From NCBI RefSeq assembly GCF_051045985.1, contig NZ_CP157350.1, positions 620,001 through 684,000 on the forward strand: a stretch of 64,000 nt of DNA, given 5' to 3'. Below are positions 1 to 9,230 of the stretch, in pieces; the stretch's first letter is position 1, and each line of letters starts with the position of its first letter. The notes under the pieces were generated by a model. That model did no database searches and was not told where the DNA came from. It saw only the letters and a list, made by a program, of their open reading frames with translations. Both the position numbers and the translations under genes were made by a program. Origin of the DNA: Scardovia wiggsiae. Lineage in GTDB: Bacteria; Actinomycetota; Actinomycetes; Actinomycetales; Bifidobacteriaceae.

Positions 1-1436
1 AAGCAAAGATTGTTGATACTATCGGACCAGCTACTTCGTCACTGGAGACATTGACCGAACTCGTTAAAGCGGGGATGGATGTAGCGCGCATCAACCGTTC
101 CCACGGGACTTTTGATGAGCATGTGGCTATTTATAACAATATCCGTGAAGCTGGCCGCGCAGCAGGTAAGGATGTAGCTGTACTCGTGGACCTTCAAGGG
201 CCGAAGATCCGCTGCGGCTGGATTGAAAAGGATGCTGAAGGCGAAGATAAGGTCCAGCTTGCCGAAGGCCAGGAATTCGTTATTACTACAGATGATATAA
301 CGGGGAACAAAGACCGTGTTTCCACTACTTTCAAAGGCCTTCCCGCTGACTGCAACCCCGGGGACCCTATCCTTATCGATGACGGGAAAGTACGCCTTGA
401 AGTGACCCGGGTAGAAGGCAATGATGTCCATACTAAGGTTATCGTTGCCGGTCCTGTGTCCTCGCACAAGGGGATCAACCTTCCCGGCGTTGCGGTTTCT
501 ATCCCGGCGCTTACAGAAAAAGACGAGGAAGACCTGCGTTGGGGTATCCGGACCGGTGCAGACCTTATCGCCATGTCATTTGTACGTTTTGCATCCGATA
601 TCGACCGCGCCCATGCCATCATGGATGAAGAAGGCCGCCGCGTCCCGGTGATTGCGAAGATCGAGAAGCCCCAGGCCGTTGAGAACCTAGAAGAGATCGT
701 CAAGGCATTCGACGGTATCATGGTTGCCCGCGGCGATATGGCTGTGGAGATGCCTTTTGAACAGGTACCGCTGATCACGAAGCGCTGCATTGAGCTTTCC
801 CGCAACTACGGCAAGCCGGTTATCGTCGCTACTGAAGTCCTCGGTTCCATGGTCCACAGCCCGGTACCGACACGTGCTGAGGCATCCGACTGCGCTAATG
901 CGGTGCTCGACGGTGCAGATGCAACTATGACATCGAATGAAACGGCTGTAGGCGACTATCCTGTTGTTACTGTTGACACGATGAGCCGTATTTCTTCCTA
1001 TGCCACTGAGCACGGGTATGACCGTATCCCGGGCATCAGGGATGAGCATTATACGGTTTCGTCCGCTGTAGCGCATTCCGCTGTAGAGCTTGCTTCCAAG
1101 CTTGATGTGGATGCTATTGTGGCATTCACCCGTACCGGCGCCACTGTACACCGTATTTCTGCAGAGCGCCCTCAGGCCCCGATTTTCGGCCTGACTACTG
1201 ATGTCCATACGAAGTCCTTCCTGAACCTGAGCTGGGGTACCCAGGGTATCCAGCTTGGCAGGGATTACCATGGGCTTACCCGTGCTGAACTGATGCAGCT
1301 TGCAGATGAGGCTGTTAAGGATACCGGCAAGGTCAAAGATGGCGATACCATCGTTGTTGTTTCTTGCTCACCGGCTGCTACTGAGGCAGGATCTACTGAT
1401 TCCGTGTATGTCCATGTAATTGGCCATGAGGATTGA
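1..1436 (+). CDS. pyk: Pyruvate kinase, 5'-truncated by the window edge
   Basis: Converts phosphoenolpyruvate and ADP to pyruvate and ATP, the last step of glycolysis and of the lower bifid shunt. The reading frame is open from base 3 and already encodes the conserved N-terminal segment (KIVDTIGPATSS, then MDVARINRSHG), so only about 10-20 residues lie outside the window. The A domain carries the catalytic-site stretches IAKIEKPQAVEN, MVARGDMAVE and MTSNETAVGDYP, with a B-domain insert between (KIRCGWIEKD onward). The C-terminal domain ends in SVYVHVIGHED. An intrinsic terminator follows 24 bases after the stop, so this is the end of its transcript. The family call is secure; the true start is not visible. 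Confidence 0.97.
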   Translation, partial: AKIVDTIGPATSSLETLTELVKAGMDVARINRSHGTFDEHVAIYNNIREAGRAAGKDVAVLVDLQGPKIRCGWIEKDAEGEDKVQLAEGQEFVITTDDITGNKDRVSTTFKGLPADCNPGDPILIDDGKVRLEVTRVEGNDVHTKVIVAGPVSSHKGINLPGVAVSIPALTEKDEEDLRWGIRTGADLIAMSFVRFASDIDRAHAIMDEEGRRVPVIAKIEKPQAVENLEEIVKAFDGIMVARGDMAVEMPFEQVPLITKRCIELSRNYGKPVIVATEVLGSMVHSPVPTRAEASDCANAVLDGADATMTSNETAVGDYPVVTVDTMSRISSYATEHGYDRIPGIRDEHYTVSSAVAHSAVELASKLDVDAIVAFTRTGATVHRISAERPQAPIFGLTTDVHTKSFLNLSWGTQGIQLGRDYHGLTRAELMQLADEAVKDTGKVKDGDTIVVVSCSPAATEAGSTDSVYVHVIGHED

Positions 1437-1460
1437 TCCTGACTTGGATTGATTTCAGCA

Positions 1461-1495
1461 AAGGCGGGGCAGCTGATGGGCTGCCCCGCCTTTCG
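1461..1495 (+). terminator. Intrinsic terminator of pyk
   Basis: A GC-rich hairpin (GGCGGGGCAGC, short loop, GCTGCCCCGCC) is followed by TTTCG. It sits just after pyk and just before the convergent L,D-transpeptidase stop, so it may act in both directions. Confidence 0.85.
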
Positions 1496-1519
1496 TATAG
1501 CTTTTATATAGGCAGAGTG

Positions 1520-2989
1520 TTATCTGACCGGGCCTGAAGGGGTCGAGCCGATGACCTTGACCATTGCTCCGCGGGGGAGAAAATCATAAAGCCATTTGGC
1601 TTCTGCGGGGTTCATATTGACGCAGCCGTGGGATTTGGGCACACCCCGGGCAATCCCGTTTATATTCCATGGGGCCGAATGGAAGCCTTCTCCGCCGTGG
1701 AAATAGCTTATCCACTGGACGTCCGGTGTAACATAGTCGTCGCCGCGCATCGTCTGCAGGGGCAGCTTTGAAGCTACGAAATATGTCCCTGCATGTGTAG
1801 GGGTATTTGGTTTGCCTGTAGAAACATTGAAAGTCTGGACGAGTGTAGTGCCTTTATATGCATACATCTGCTGACGGCTGAGGTCTACCAGTGCCCAGGG
1901 GTCCCCATCTGCGGCATCGTACCGCAATACCCGGTTCCTGACGGCGAATTTCGTTACCTCTGCAGATACTGTGAGGGTCGCACCGCGCCCTTCACGCAGG
2001 CTGGTGATGACCTCGGCAGATGTTTTATCGGTATCGGTAACAGCAACACCGTCAGTGCCATGGGTAACGACTGATATCACACCTCCTGTGCTGTTGACAT
2101 TCTGGGTCTGGTCAACTTTTGCCTGGTTGAGGGCTTTGGGGAGAGCTGTTTTCAGAAACTGGCGGGCAGCCCCTTCATCATAGGCGAGGTCTATGGTTTT
2201 ATGTGTCCGGTTGAGGCTGAAGGATATCCAGGATGCCAGTGTTGCTGAGGGGATAGTGTATATTTTTTTCGATCCGTTGGAAATACTGATTCTTGAGAAG
2301 ATACGTGTATTTGCCTGCTGCGCTGCAGTGCGGGCAGCTTCATCGGGGACCAGCGGCTTGGCGGGGTCAAGCTGTATATGGGCATGCGTATTTTCGCCGG
2401 GATGGGCCAGCATCTTTGACAGGGCGACCTGTACTTCATCCAGAGGGACGGTTTTCCCGCTTCTGCCGCCGAACGATACGAATTTCCCTGCCGAGCTGTC
2501 ATATTCCACCCTCGGCTCCTGGGCTCCGTCGTTATTGGCAAGAGCGTCAGCAAGATGGTTTTGGACAGCAGCATCATCGCTGCGGGCAACAAGCGATATA
2601 TTCTTTTGGGTGAAAGGGTTGAGCCGGGAGAAAGATGATCCGTCCTTTGCGCTGAAAACGGCATCTACTGTTTTAGCGATATCGACTTTAACACCTATAT
2701 CCTCCAGGGACAGCTTCTTCGCAACAGCCCCGTCTGCAGTTACCGTCAGCGTTGTTCTGCCGGCCATGTCCTGTATGGTTTCGGCGACCTGCTCCCTTGT
2801 CTGGCCTGAGATATCCCGTGTCCCAAGGGTTACTCCCGGGGCAACGCGGTTCCGATAGTATACAAAAGCCGCATAGCCGCCGCCGAAGAGTGCGAGAAGA
2901 AGAGCTGCAATTACCGCTATGGATATAGCCCTGAGCTTTTTTCCTTTCTTCGGACCAGGCTTTTTAGTGTTATTCTGAGAGCTGGCCAT
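1520..2989 (-). CDS. L,D-transpeptidase (YkuD) with peptidoglycan-binding-like region
   Basis: A 489-residue membrane-anchored murein cross-linking enzyme. The N-terminus is basic (KKPGPKKGKK) and is followed by one hydrophobic segment at about residues 22-46, as in a signal anchor. Residues ~50-350 resemble the putative peptidoglycan-binding repeats (PG_binding_4) often found before YkuD domains. The catalytic domain occupies the last ~125 residues and ends with the HSAPWNING and SHGCVNM motifs; the cysteine in SHGC is the catalytic nucleophile. By family knowledge it forms 3-3 cross-links or attaches groups to stem peptides outside the membrane. It is a monocistronic gene convergent with pyk. 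Confidence 0.92.
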   Translation of the reverse strand: MASSQNNTKKPGPKKGKKLRAISIAVIAALLLALFGGGYAAFVYYRNRVAPGVTLGTRDISGQTREQVAETIQDMAGRTTLTVTADGAVAKKLSLEDIGVKVDIAKTVDAVFSAKDGSSFSRLNPFTQKNISLVARSDDAAVQNHLADALANNDGAQEPRVEYDSSAGKFVSFGGRSGKTVPLDEVQVALSKMLAHPGENTHAHIQLDPAKPLVPDEAARTAAQQANTRIFSRISISNGSKKIYTIPSATLASWISFSLNRTHKTIDLAYDEGAARQFLKTALPKALNQAKVDQTQNVNSTGGVISVVTHGTDGVAVTDTDKTSAEVITSLREGRGATLTVSAEVTKFAVRNRVLRYDAADGDPWALVDLSRQQMYAYKGTTLVQTFNVSTGKPNTPTHAGTYFVASKLPLQTMRGDDYVTPDVQWISYFHGGEGFHSAPWNINGIARGVPKSHGCVNMNPAEAKWLYDFLPRGAMVKVIGSTPSGPVR

Positions 2990-3165
2990 ACTTAGCAGGA
3001 TACACCTTAAACCTTACAAAATAAGGCGGCAGGGACAATCCGGGGTGCAGGTTTTGTGTCGGTTTCCCCAGTGCAGGGAAGGGACGCTTATCATGGCTAC
3101 AAGCGAGCAAGATTTCCTGTATGTGATTTATTTCACAAGCAGCCAGAACATCCTGGTGCTGGGTC

Positions 3166-3762
3166 TCAGGCGGCGGTATTGTGGCGCCGTGTGTATTCGT
3201 TCAGTATCCCGATTATTGACTTCGCATCAACGATAGTACCGTTAAGAGCCAGCTCATATGCCTTATCCAGAGGGATCGCCCGTGTTGCGGAGGAGGGGGA
3301 TTCCGGCCCGAGAGTACCGCGCCGGACTTCGGCCAGGCCGGTAGCCCTGTAGATGATCGTATGCTGTGTTGAGAAGCTCGGGGTATTCACAAACCGGACA
3401 ACCTGGGCATAATCCTGTGCCCGGTATCCTGCCTCTTCCTCAAGCTTCAGGGCAGCAATATCTTCGGGATGCTGCCCCTGCTCAGTGGCATGCCCGGCTG
3501 GGAGCTCAAGCGTCCATGAATGGTTAGGCACACGGTACTGTTCAATCAGGATGACTTCTTCGTTATCGGTAATAGGTAGGACGCATATGGTATCCCCATC
3601 ATTCTCGCGCAGTATATACCGTTCAAAATGGCCTATCTCAGTGCTGCTCAGGCTTACACGGTCAATATCGAAATAGTGTGTGGAAAGGACTTCCTCGCGT
3701 TTTTCTTCACGTATGGGGGAAACCCGCCATGGGTCGAATTCACGGTATGTTTTTTCTGCCAT
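3166..3762 (-). CDS. Nudix hydrolase (ADP-ribose pyrophosphatase-like) with degenerate Nudix box
   Basis: A 198-residue Nudix-fold protein. The ATG at 3762 is chosen because AAGGAAG lies about 8 bases upstream; a GTG three codons earlier would sit on top of that site. The ADP-ribose-pyrophosphatase-type context is visible: SWTLELPAGHA before the box and FVNTPSFSTQHTIIYRATGL after it. The box itself, GHATEQGQHPEDIAALKLEE followed by EAGY, is one residue longer than the GX5EX7REUXEEXGU consensus. It has Q where GE is expected and LK in place of RE, and only the EE pair remains. Activity may therefore be reduced or altered. In Bacteroidota and Firmicutes some Nudix-fold proteins act as regulators, but no DNA-binding domain is present here. 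Confidence 0.8.
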   Translation of the reverse strand: MAEKTYREFDPWRVSPIREEKREEVLSTHYFDIDRVSLSSTEIGHFERYILRENDGDTICVLPITDNEEVILIEQYRVPNHSWTLELPAGHATEQGQHPEDIAALKLEEEAGYRAQDYAQVVRFVNTPSFSTQHTIIYRATGLAEVRRGTLGPESPSSATRAIPLDKAYELALNGTIVDAKSIIGILNEYTRRHNTAA

Positions 3763-3914
3763 ATAACTCACTTCCTTGTAAGGATGCTTAGTATCATTCC
3801 TATTCTAGCTGTGGTAAAACGATGAGTAAAGACGGGTGCACCTGGTGTCGCGCGGAGCCGGCAGATATACATCATGTGGTGTGTTGGTCTGTGATCTGTA
3901 GTACATTTAATCCT

Positions 3915-3926
3915 GTTATATATAAG
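3915..3926 (+). promoter_or_regulatory. Probable -10 region of the tRNA-Leu(CAA) promoter
   Basis: An AT-rich TGTTATATATAA segment lies 15-25 bases upstream of the mature tRNA start, the normal position for a -10 box. No convincing -35 hexamer is seen. Confidence 0.4.
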
Positions 3927-3940
3927 GTTTTATGTACGAT

Positions 3941-4014
3941 GCCTCGGTATCCCAATTGGTAGAGGAAACAGCCTCAAAATCTGTGCAGTGTGGGTTCGAG
4001 TCCCACCCGAGGCA
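3941..4014 (+). tRNA. tRNA-Leu(CAA) of class-I (short variable loop) shape
   Basis: A 74-nt cloverleaf. The acceptor GCCTCGG pairs with CCGAGGC, followed by discriminator A. The D-stem is TCC/GGA with loop CAATTGGTAGA. The anticodon stem ACAGC/TCTGT has one mismatch at its base, with loop CTCAAAA giving anticodon CAA. The T-arm is GTGGG/CCCAC with loop TTCGAGT. The variable region is only about 5 nt (GCAGT), whereas bacterial tRNA-Leu normally has a long variable arm. No CCA is encoded. The decoding assignment UUG/Leu rests on the anticodon alone. Confidence 0.85.
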
Positions 4015-4105
4015 CAACGGTGTATAATGAATATATATACTTATACACAGTATAATTCAATTGAAGTTCGCTCAATGTGGAGAGGCCTGTCAGACGTCCT
4101 TCCAC

Positions 4106-4113
4106 GAGGAGGG
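4106..4113 (+). promoter_or_regulatory. Ribosome binding site fixing the pdtaR start
   Basis: GAGGAGGG lies 5 bases ahead of the ATG at 4119. It favours this start over an in-frame ATG 14 codons upstream, which has no such site. Confidence 0.7.
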
Positions 4114-4118
4114 CAATT

Positions 4119-4823
4119 ATGGTTGCTGAAGAAAAGACTGATACGGAAGGCCTGCCTACCGTCGTCGTAGCCGAAGATGAGGCGCTGAACCGCCTCGATA
4201 TTATTGAGTCCCTCAACGAGAACGGCTATAACGTTATCGGGGAGGCTGCCAATGGGCAGGAAGCTGTAGACAAGGTCCGCGAGCTTAAGCCTGACATCGT
4301 TGTAATGGATGTTAAGATGCCTGAAAAAGACGGCATCACGGCTGCGCGCGAGCTTAACGAAGATTTCCTTGCCCCGGTTGTAATGCTTACGGCATTCTCT
4401 CAGAAAGACCTCGTTGCAGAGGCTGTTGATGCCGGTGTTATGGCATATGTGGTCAAGCCGTTTGTCCCCGAGCGCCTGTTCCCGGCACTGGCAGTGGCGC
4501 AGGAGCGGTTTAAACAGATGAAGGCGCTGCGCGACAGGATCAGCGGCATCCCTGATTCAGGCGCATCTTCTGCTGATGCGTCAGAAAGCCTTGCCGCTGC
4601 TGATAAGGAGATCCAGGATCTCCGTGAACAGGTCGATGAGCTTAAAAACCGGCTGGAAAGCAGGAAGCATGTGGATAAGGCAAAAGGCCTTCTTATGCAG
4701 CATATGGGCCTGACCGAGCAGGAAGCTTTCCGCTGGATACAGAAAACATCCATGGACCGCCGGCTGACGATGATGGAAGTCGCCGATGCGGTCGTCCAGC
4801 AGATCGAGGAGAGCAGAGGCTGA
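4119..4823 (+). CDS. pdtaR: ANTAR-domain response regulator (PdtaR-like)
   Basis: A 234-residue cytoplasmic two-component response regulator with an RNA-binding output. The receiver domain occupies about residues 10-130, with the acidic pair EDEALNR near the N-terminus, the phospho-acceptor Asp in PDIVVMDVKMPEKDG, and the conserved Lys in VVKPF. A coiled linker at ~150-175 leads into a C-terminal ANTAR domain (KAKGLLMQHMGLTEQEAF, then the second helix with MMEVADAVV). In actinobacteria this family antiterminates transcripts with paired hairpins and is phosphorylated by a PdtaS-type kinase, which is not in the window. Its position just before polA matches mycobacterial gene order as I recall it. 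Confidence 0.93.
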   Translation: MVAEEKTDTEGLPTVVVAEDEALNRLDIIESLNENGYNVIGEAANGQEAVDKVRELKPDIVVMDVKMPEKDGITAARELNEDFLAPVVMLTAFSQKDLVAEAVDAGVMAYVVKPFVPERLFPALAVAQERFKQMKALRDRISGIPDSGASSADASESLAAADKEIQDLREQVDELKNRLESRKHVDKAKGLLMQHMGLTEQEAFRWIQKTSMDRRLTMMEVADAVVQQIEESRG

Positions 4824-4964
4824 GGCCGCGTCTATTGCATCGGCTCCTGAGTGTGTGAGCCGGAGGACAGCCGGCAGCATGCACAGGCCTGGCCGAACAT
4901 GGGTATCCGGCTTCCGCGAAATCAGTGTCCTGCCTTTCTAGAGGCAGGCCCTTAAAATAAGAGT

Positions 4965-7900
4965 ATGGCTGAAACAGATCCTGCAAAAAGCACAAACGGT
5001 CCCCGCGCCAAACGCCTGCTTGTAGTTGACGGGCATTCCCTGGCTTTCCGCGCATACTTTGCTTTGCCGGCGGAGAGCTTTTCAACTTCGGACGGCCAGG
5101 CCACGAATGCTGTTTACGGCTTTACAACCATGCTTGCCCATGTGCTTAAGGACAGGAAGCCCAGCCATGTAGCAGTAGCGTTTGATGTTAAAGGCGGGAC
5201 TTTCCGCAATCAGCTGCTGCCTGAATATAAAGGTACGCGCGATGCTGCCCCTGAAGACCTCCTGTCCCAGCTGCCGCTTATCCAGGACCTTCTTAGGGCG
5301 TTGGATATCAGCTATGTGGAGAAACAGGGCCTTGAGGGCGATGATATTATTGCTACGCTGGCTACCATGGGAGAGGAGGAAGGATACGAAACCTTCGTCC
5401 TGTCAGGGGACAGGGACGCCTTCCAGCTTGTCGATGATTCTATAACCGTGCTTTATCCGGGACACCATTTCAAAGACCTGAAACCTATGACCCCTGAAGC
5501 GGTACGCGAGAAATATAAGGTAGCCCCTGCACAGTACCCGGACCTGGCTGCGATGAGAGGGGAACAGGCCGATAATATCCCTGGTGTCCCGGGAGTCGGC
5601 GACGGGTACGCTGCAAAATGGATCAATGAGTTTGGCGGGCTGCAGGGGATAATCGAGCACGCATCTGAAATTGGGGGCAAAAAAGGTGAAGCCCTGCGCA
5701 GCAGCATCGACCAGGTCCTTCTTAACCGTAAAGTGAATGCGCTGGTGTGTGATGCAGACCTCGGTGTGGATATTGATGATTTCAAACTCCATGAACCGCA
5801 TATCACTGATGTGGATGCCGTTTTTGCTTCCCTCCAGTTCGGACGTAATATCCAGAACCGTATCCTTGAGGCTATGGCCATAGCCGAAGGGCGCGATGAA
5901 CAAAGTGCAGCAGCATCTGTGCAGAGCAGCCGGCAGGCGCACCAGGAAGGTTCCCCGACAGGCAGGCTTCAGCCCGGTTCCGGGCCTTTATCAGCGCAGG
6001 CCGGCAGCAGGAGAGGGGCCGGGAATGGGTTTGAAGACAGCGCCGATGATATCAACCCTTCCCGTATTACTGTTATTGAGCCCGATCCGCTGTATATCCC
6101 GGTATCTGCAGCATCTTCAGAAGCGGCAGAATCTCCGTCCGCGTCCCTGCCTGATGGGTCCGGCGGACTTCAGCCTGCTGTCCGCTGGCTTGAGGAAAAT
6201 ATCCAGGATACCTTTTCCGGTACATCAGTTTCCAGTACTTCAGATACTTCGCTTCCCGGCGCGCAGCCTTCCGGGGAGCCCGGCCGTGTATGGGTGATGA
6301 ATATCCGGGGCACAGTCGAGAAGGGTGCCAGCAGCGCGCAGTCAGTCTCTTTCATGACCAGCGAAGGCTCAGCCTGTGTTATTGCTGCCGAAAATATCCG
6401 CAGGGACAGGCAGCTGAAGGATATGCTCAGGACGGTGTGCCGTGACTGCTCGGGAAGCCTTGTTATCCATGATTTCAAGAAGCATATACACCTGTTAGGC
6501 TCGTTAGGGGCTACAGCTGAAAACGGCGAAGATATCCCCGTGCCGTTAAGCGATACAAAACTTGAAGGGTATCTGGTCCAGCCCGACGCTACTGCAAGGA
6601 TCCAGAGTGCCAGCCAGTATGCCGGATACTTTTTGCATATCGATACGGACGAAGCTGCTGAGCCTGCTGCTGAGCAGGGGGCTTTTGATTTTGACGGCGG
6701 GGCAGATGTTGCCCCGGCAGATACTGCTGACTCTGCAGAAGCGGGGAAGCGGCAGGCTGTACGCGATGTCCGCGAGTGCGCATATGTCCTGGCAATGCAT
6801 GAGCTGTTTTCCCCTGTTATCGCAGCGCGTTCCCAGATAAGCCTGTTAAAGGATATTGAACTGCCGGTATCGCGTGTCCTGGCACATATGGAAATAGCCG
6901 GTTCGGGCGTTGACCAGCAGCGTCTGCTGGATATGAGGGATTCCTTTACATCCCAGGCACAGCAAGCCCAGCAGATAGCGTGGGACCAGGCCGGGAAAGA
7001 GATCAACCTGCAAAGCCCCAAACAGCTGCAGTCTGTACTGTTCGATGATATGGGCCTGGCCGTCACAAAGAAGACAAAAAGCGGAAACTATACGACAAAT
7101 GCTGCGGCTCTGCAGGAATTATATATCAGGTCTGTCCATAATGAACGGGCGAATACTTTCCTGGGGGCCCTCCTGCGGCATCGTGAAGTCAACAAGCTTA
7201 AGCAGATAGTCCAGACCCTTATGGATTCAGTAGATACCCATGACGGCCGTATCCATACGACATTTGAGCAGACCGTTGCGGCTACAGGCCGGTTAAGCTC
7301 TACAGACCCGAACCTGCAGAACATCCCTAACAGGAATGTTGAGGGGCGGGAGATCCGTGCGGCGTTTGTGCCTTCGCAGGACTATGTATCCCTGCTGAGC
7401 TGCGATTATTCGCAGGTGGAGCTGAGGCTTATGGCGCATTTATCACAGGATGAGGCACTGATCGAAGCGTTCAGGTCAGGTGCTGACTTCCATAAATACG
7501 TTGCTTCACTGGTGTATGACATCCCTATTGACCGGATCACAGCTGACCAGAGGTCCCATATCAAAGCGATGAGCTACGGCCTTGCTTATGGGCTGAGTAC
7601 ATATGGGCTTGCCCAGCAGCTGGGGATATCCCCTGCACAGAGCGATGTGTTGAAAGCCAAGTATTTTGCTACTTTCGGCAAGGTCCATGACTATCTTGAA
7701 TCCCTTGTCTCCCAGGCAAAATCGAGAGGCTATACGGAAACGATGTTCGGGCGCAGGCGCTATTTCCCGCAGCTGCGGTCTCCGCGCCGCCAGCTCAGGG
7801 ATGCCGCTGAGCGTGCAGCGCTTAATGCGCCGATCCAGGGGTCTGCTGCCGATATCATGAAGATCGCTATGGAGAAAGCATATACGCAACTATGCGAGGC

Positions 7901-8081
7901 GCGGGTAAAAAGCCGCATCATCCTTCAGATCCACGATGAACTGGTAGTGGAACTTGCAGCGGGGGAGGAAGAGGAAGTCACCGGGATCGTCAGGGAGGCG
8001 ATGGAACACGCAGTTGATCTTGCCGTCCCTCTGGATGTTTCTACCGGGACCGGCACAGACTGGCAGCTTGCAGCCCATTAA
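4965..8081 (+). CDS. polA: DNA polymerase I
   Basis: A 1038-residue repair and Okazaki-fragment polymerase. The N-terminal 5'-3' exonuclease (residues ~15-305) shows LLVVDGHSLAFRAYF, GLEGDDIIATLA and GDRDAFQLV. A long low-complexity, Ser/Ala/Gly-rich linker (~305-440) separates it from a 3'-5' exonuclease-like domain that seems to lack the catalytic acidic residues, as is usual in actinobacteria. The polymerase domain (~640-1038) has motif A (DYSQVELRLMAHLS), motif B (RSHIKAMSYGLAYG, with Tyr in the Phe/Tyr selectivity position) and motif C (LQIHDELVVE). The protein is roughly 60-100 residues longer than typical PolA because of the linker and a second acidic insert near 560-595. Confidence 0.97.
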   Translation: MAETDPAKSTNGPRAKRLLVVDGHSLAFRAYFALPAESFSTSDGQATNAVYGFTTMLAHVLKDRKPSHVAVAFDVKGGTFRNQLLPEYKGTRDAAPEDLLSQLPLIQDLLRALDISYVEKQGLEGDDIIATLATMGEEEGYETFVLSGDRDAFQLVDDSITVLYPGHHFKDLKPMTPEAVREKYKVAPAQYPDLAAMRGEQADNIPGVPGVGDGYAAKWINEFGGLQGIIEHASEIGGKKGEALRSSIDQVLLNRKVNALVCDADLGVDIDDFKLHEPHITDVDAVFASLQFGRNIQNRILEAMAIAEGRDEQSAAASVQSSRQAHQEGSPTGRLQPGSGPLSAQAGSRRGAGNGFEDSADDINPSRITVIEPDPLYIPVSAASSEAAESPSASLPDGSGGLQPAVRWLEENIQDTFSGTSVSSTSDTSLPGAQPSGEPGRVWVMNIRGTVEKGASSAQSVSFMTSEGSACVIAAENIRRDRQLKDMLRTVCRDCSGSLVIHDFKKHIHLLGSLGATAENGEDIPVPLSDTKLEGYLVQPDATARIQSASQYAGYFLHIDTDEAAEPAAEQGAFDFDGGADVAPADTADSAEAGKRQAVRDVRECAYVLAMHELFSPVIAARSQISLLKDIELPVSRVLAHMEIAGSGVDQQRLLDMRDSFTSQAQQAQQIAWDQAGKEINLQSPKQLQSVLFDDMGLAVTKKTKSGNYTTNAAALQELYIRSVHNERANTFLGALLRHREVNKLKQIVQTLMDSVDTHDGRIHTTFEQTVAATGRLSSTDPNLQNIPNRNVEGREIRAAFVPSQDYVSLLSCDYSQVELRLMAHLSQDEALIEAFRSGADFHKYVASLVYDIPIDRITADQRSHIKAMSYGLAYGLSTYGLAQQLGISPAQSDVLKAKYFATFGKVHDYLESLVSQAKSRGYTETMFGRRRYFPQLRSPRRQLRDAAERAALNAPIQGSAADIMKIAMEKAYTQLCEARVKSRIILQIHDELVVELAAGEEEEVTGIVREAMEHAVDLAVPLDVSTGTGTDWQLAAH

Positions 8082-8147
8082 AGCCGTTTTTGAGGATCCG
8101 TACAGATTACAGATATTGGTAATCGATAGTTAGAAAGGAAAGGCTGT

Positions 8148-9071
8148 ATGACGGATACATCTGCATCTGAATCAGGCGGCGCGGTGCTGTCCCTTAAGGA
8201 CACAGTTTCGGTTCTGGAAGACCTGTATCCTCTGCGGTATGCGGAAGACTGGGATGAACCGGGGCTTATCGTCGGCAGCCTGGGCTGGCCGGTCCGCACT
8301 GTCTATTGTGCTGTAGACCCTACATATGAAGTGGTACAGGATGCAATCAGGCATCATGCGGATCTGCTGATCACCCATCACCCGCTGTTCTTTCGTGCTA
8401 CGCATACTGTCGGGGGACAGGGCTTCCGGGGGGAGATAGTCTCTGAGCTTATTGGGCACCGTTGCGGTCTATGGGTCGGGCATACGAATGCTGACAGTGC
8501 GTACCGCGGCCAGGCACAGGCTTTCATCGAGCAGCTCCATCTCAAAGACCTCGGCCCCCTGCTGCCGGTAGAAGATGCGTCTGCCCGCGGTCCTGTAGGG
8601 CTCGGGCGTATCGGGGAGCTGGAGGCGCCGCAGGATCTGGAAAGCTTTGCCCGCGCAGTAGCCCGCATCCTTCCTGAAACCAGTCTTGGCATCACTGTTG
8701 CGGGGGATCTCGATATGCCGGTGAGCAGGGCAGCAGTCCTCCCGGGATCAGGGGATTCCATGATTACTGACGCTGCTGTCAGCGGTGTTGATGTCTATAT
8801 CACCAGCGACCTGCGGCATCATCCTGTCACAGATGCCCTTGAACAGGCCAGGCATGAAGCACGCCTGCGTGAGGGCGCTTCGGGCTGTGGGGATCTGCAT
8901 CCCAGGCCTGCTTTTATTAATACTCCGCACTCCGCTATTGAAAAATTGTGGATGTCAACATACGGGATCTATGACATCCCTGAGGCGATAGCTGATAAAT
9001 TCGGTGAGCAGTATCGCCCTGAAATGATACTGTCAGATATCAATACTGATCCGTGGAGTTTAAGGATCTGA
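8148..9071 (+). CDS. Nif3-like dinuclear metal-centre protein
   Basis: A 307-residue member of the Nif3/YbgI/DUF34 family, 66 bases after polA and probably cotranscribed. The metal-ligand motif HHADLLITHHPLFF and the early DWDEPGLIVGS segment are typical, as is SDLRHHPVTDALEQA. The C-terminal conserved His/Glu region appears as FINTPHSAIEKLW after a short insert around residues 245-265. The family binds two metal ions and forms a hexameric ring; it has been linked to GTP cyclohydrolase I type 2 but its role is unsettled. Start ATG is preceded by GAAAGGAAAGG. Confidence 0.9.
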   Translation: MTDTSASESGGAVLSLKDTVSVLEDLYPLRYAEDWDEPGLIVGSLGWPVRTVYCAVDPTYEVVQDAIRHHADLLITHHPLFFRATHTVGGQGFRGEIVSELIGHRCGLWVGHTNADSAYRGQAQAFIEQLHLKDLGPLLPVEDASARGPVGLGRIGELEAPQDLESFARAVARILPETSLGITVAGDLDMPVSRAAVLPGSGDSMITDAAVSGVDVYITSDLRHHPVTDALEQARHEARLREGASGCGDLHPRPAFINTPHSAIEKLWMSTYGIYDIPEAIADKFGEQYRPEMILSDINTDPWSLRI

Positions 9072-9156
9072 CAGACGTACAGGATATACATGCAGAAATA
9101 CGGGATCGGGGCGTAAAAATAAAGGCATTGCCTGCGTAAAAGGCAAAGTCTGAAAG

Positions 9157-9230
9157 TCGGGCTGACAGGATTTGAACCTGCGACATTCTGCTCCCAAAGC
9201 AGACGCGCTACCAAGCTGCGCTACAGCCCG
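9157..9230 (-). tRNA. tRNA-Pro(TGG)
   Basis: A 74-nt cloverleaf on the minus strand. The acceptor CGGGCTG pairs with CAGCCCG, discriminator A. The anticodon loop CTTTGGGA gives anticodon TGG, and the T-loop is TTCAAAT. No CCA is encoded. Confidence 0.95.
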
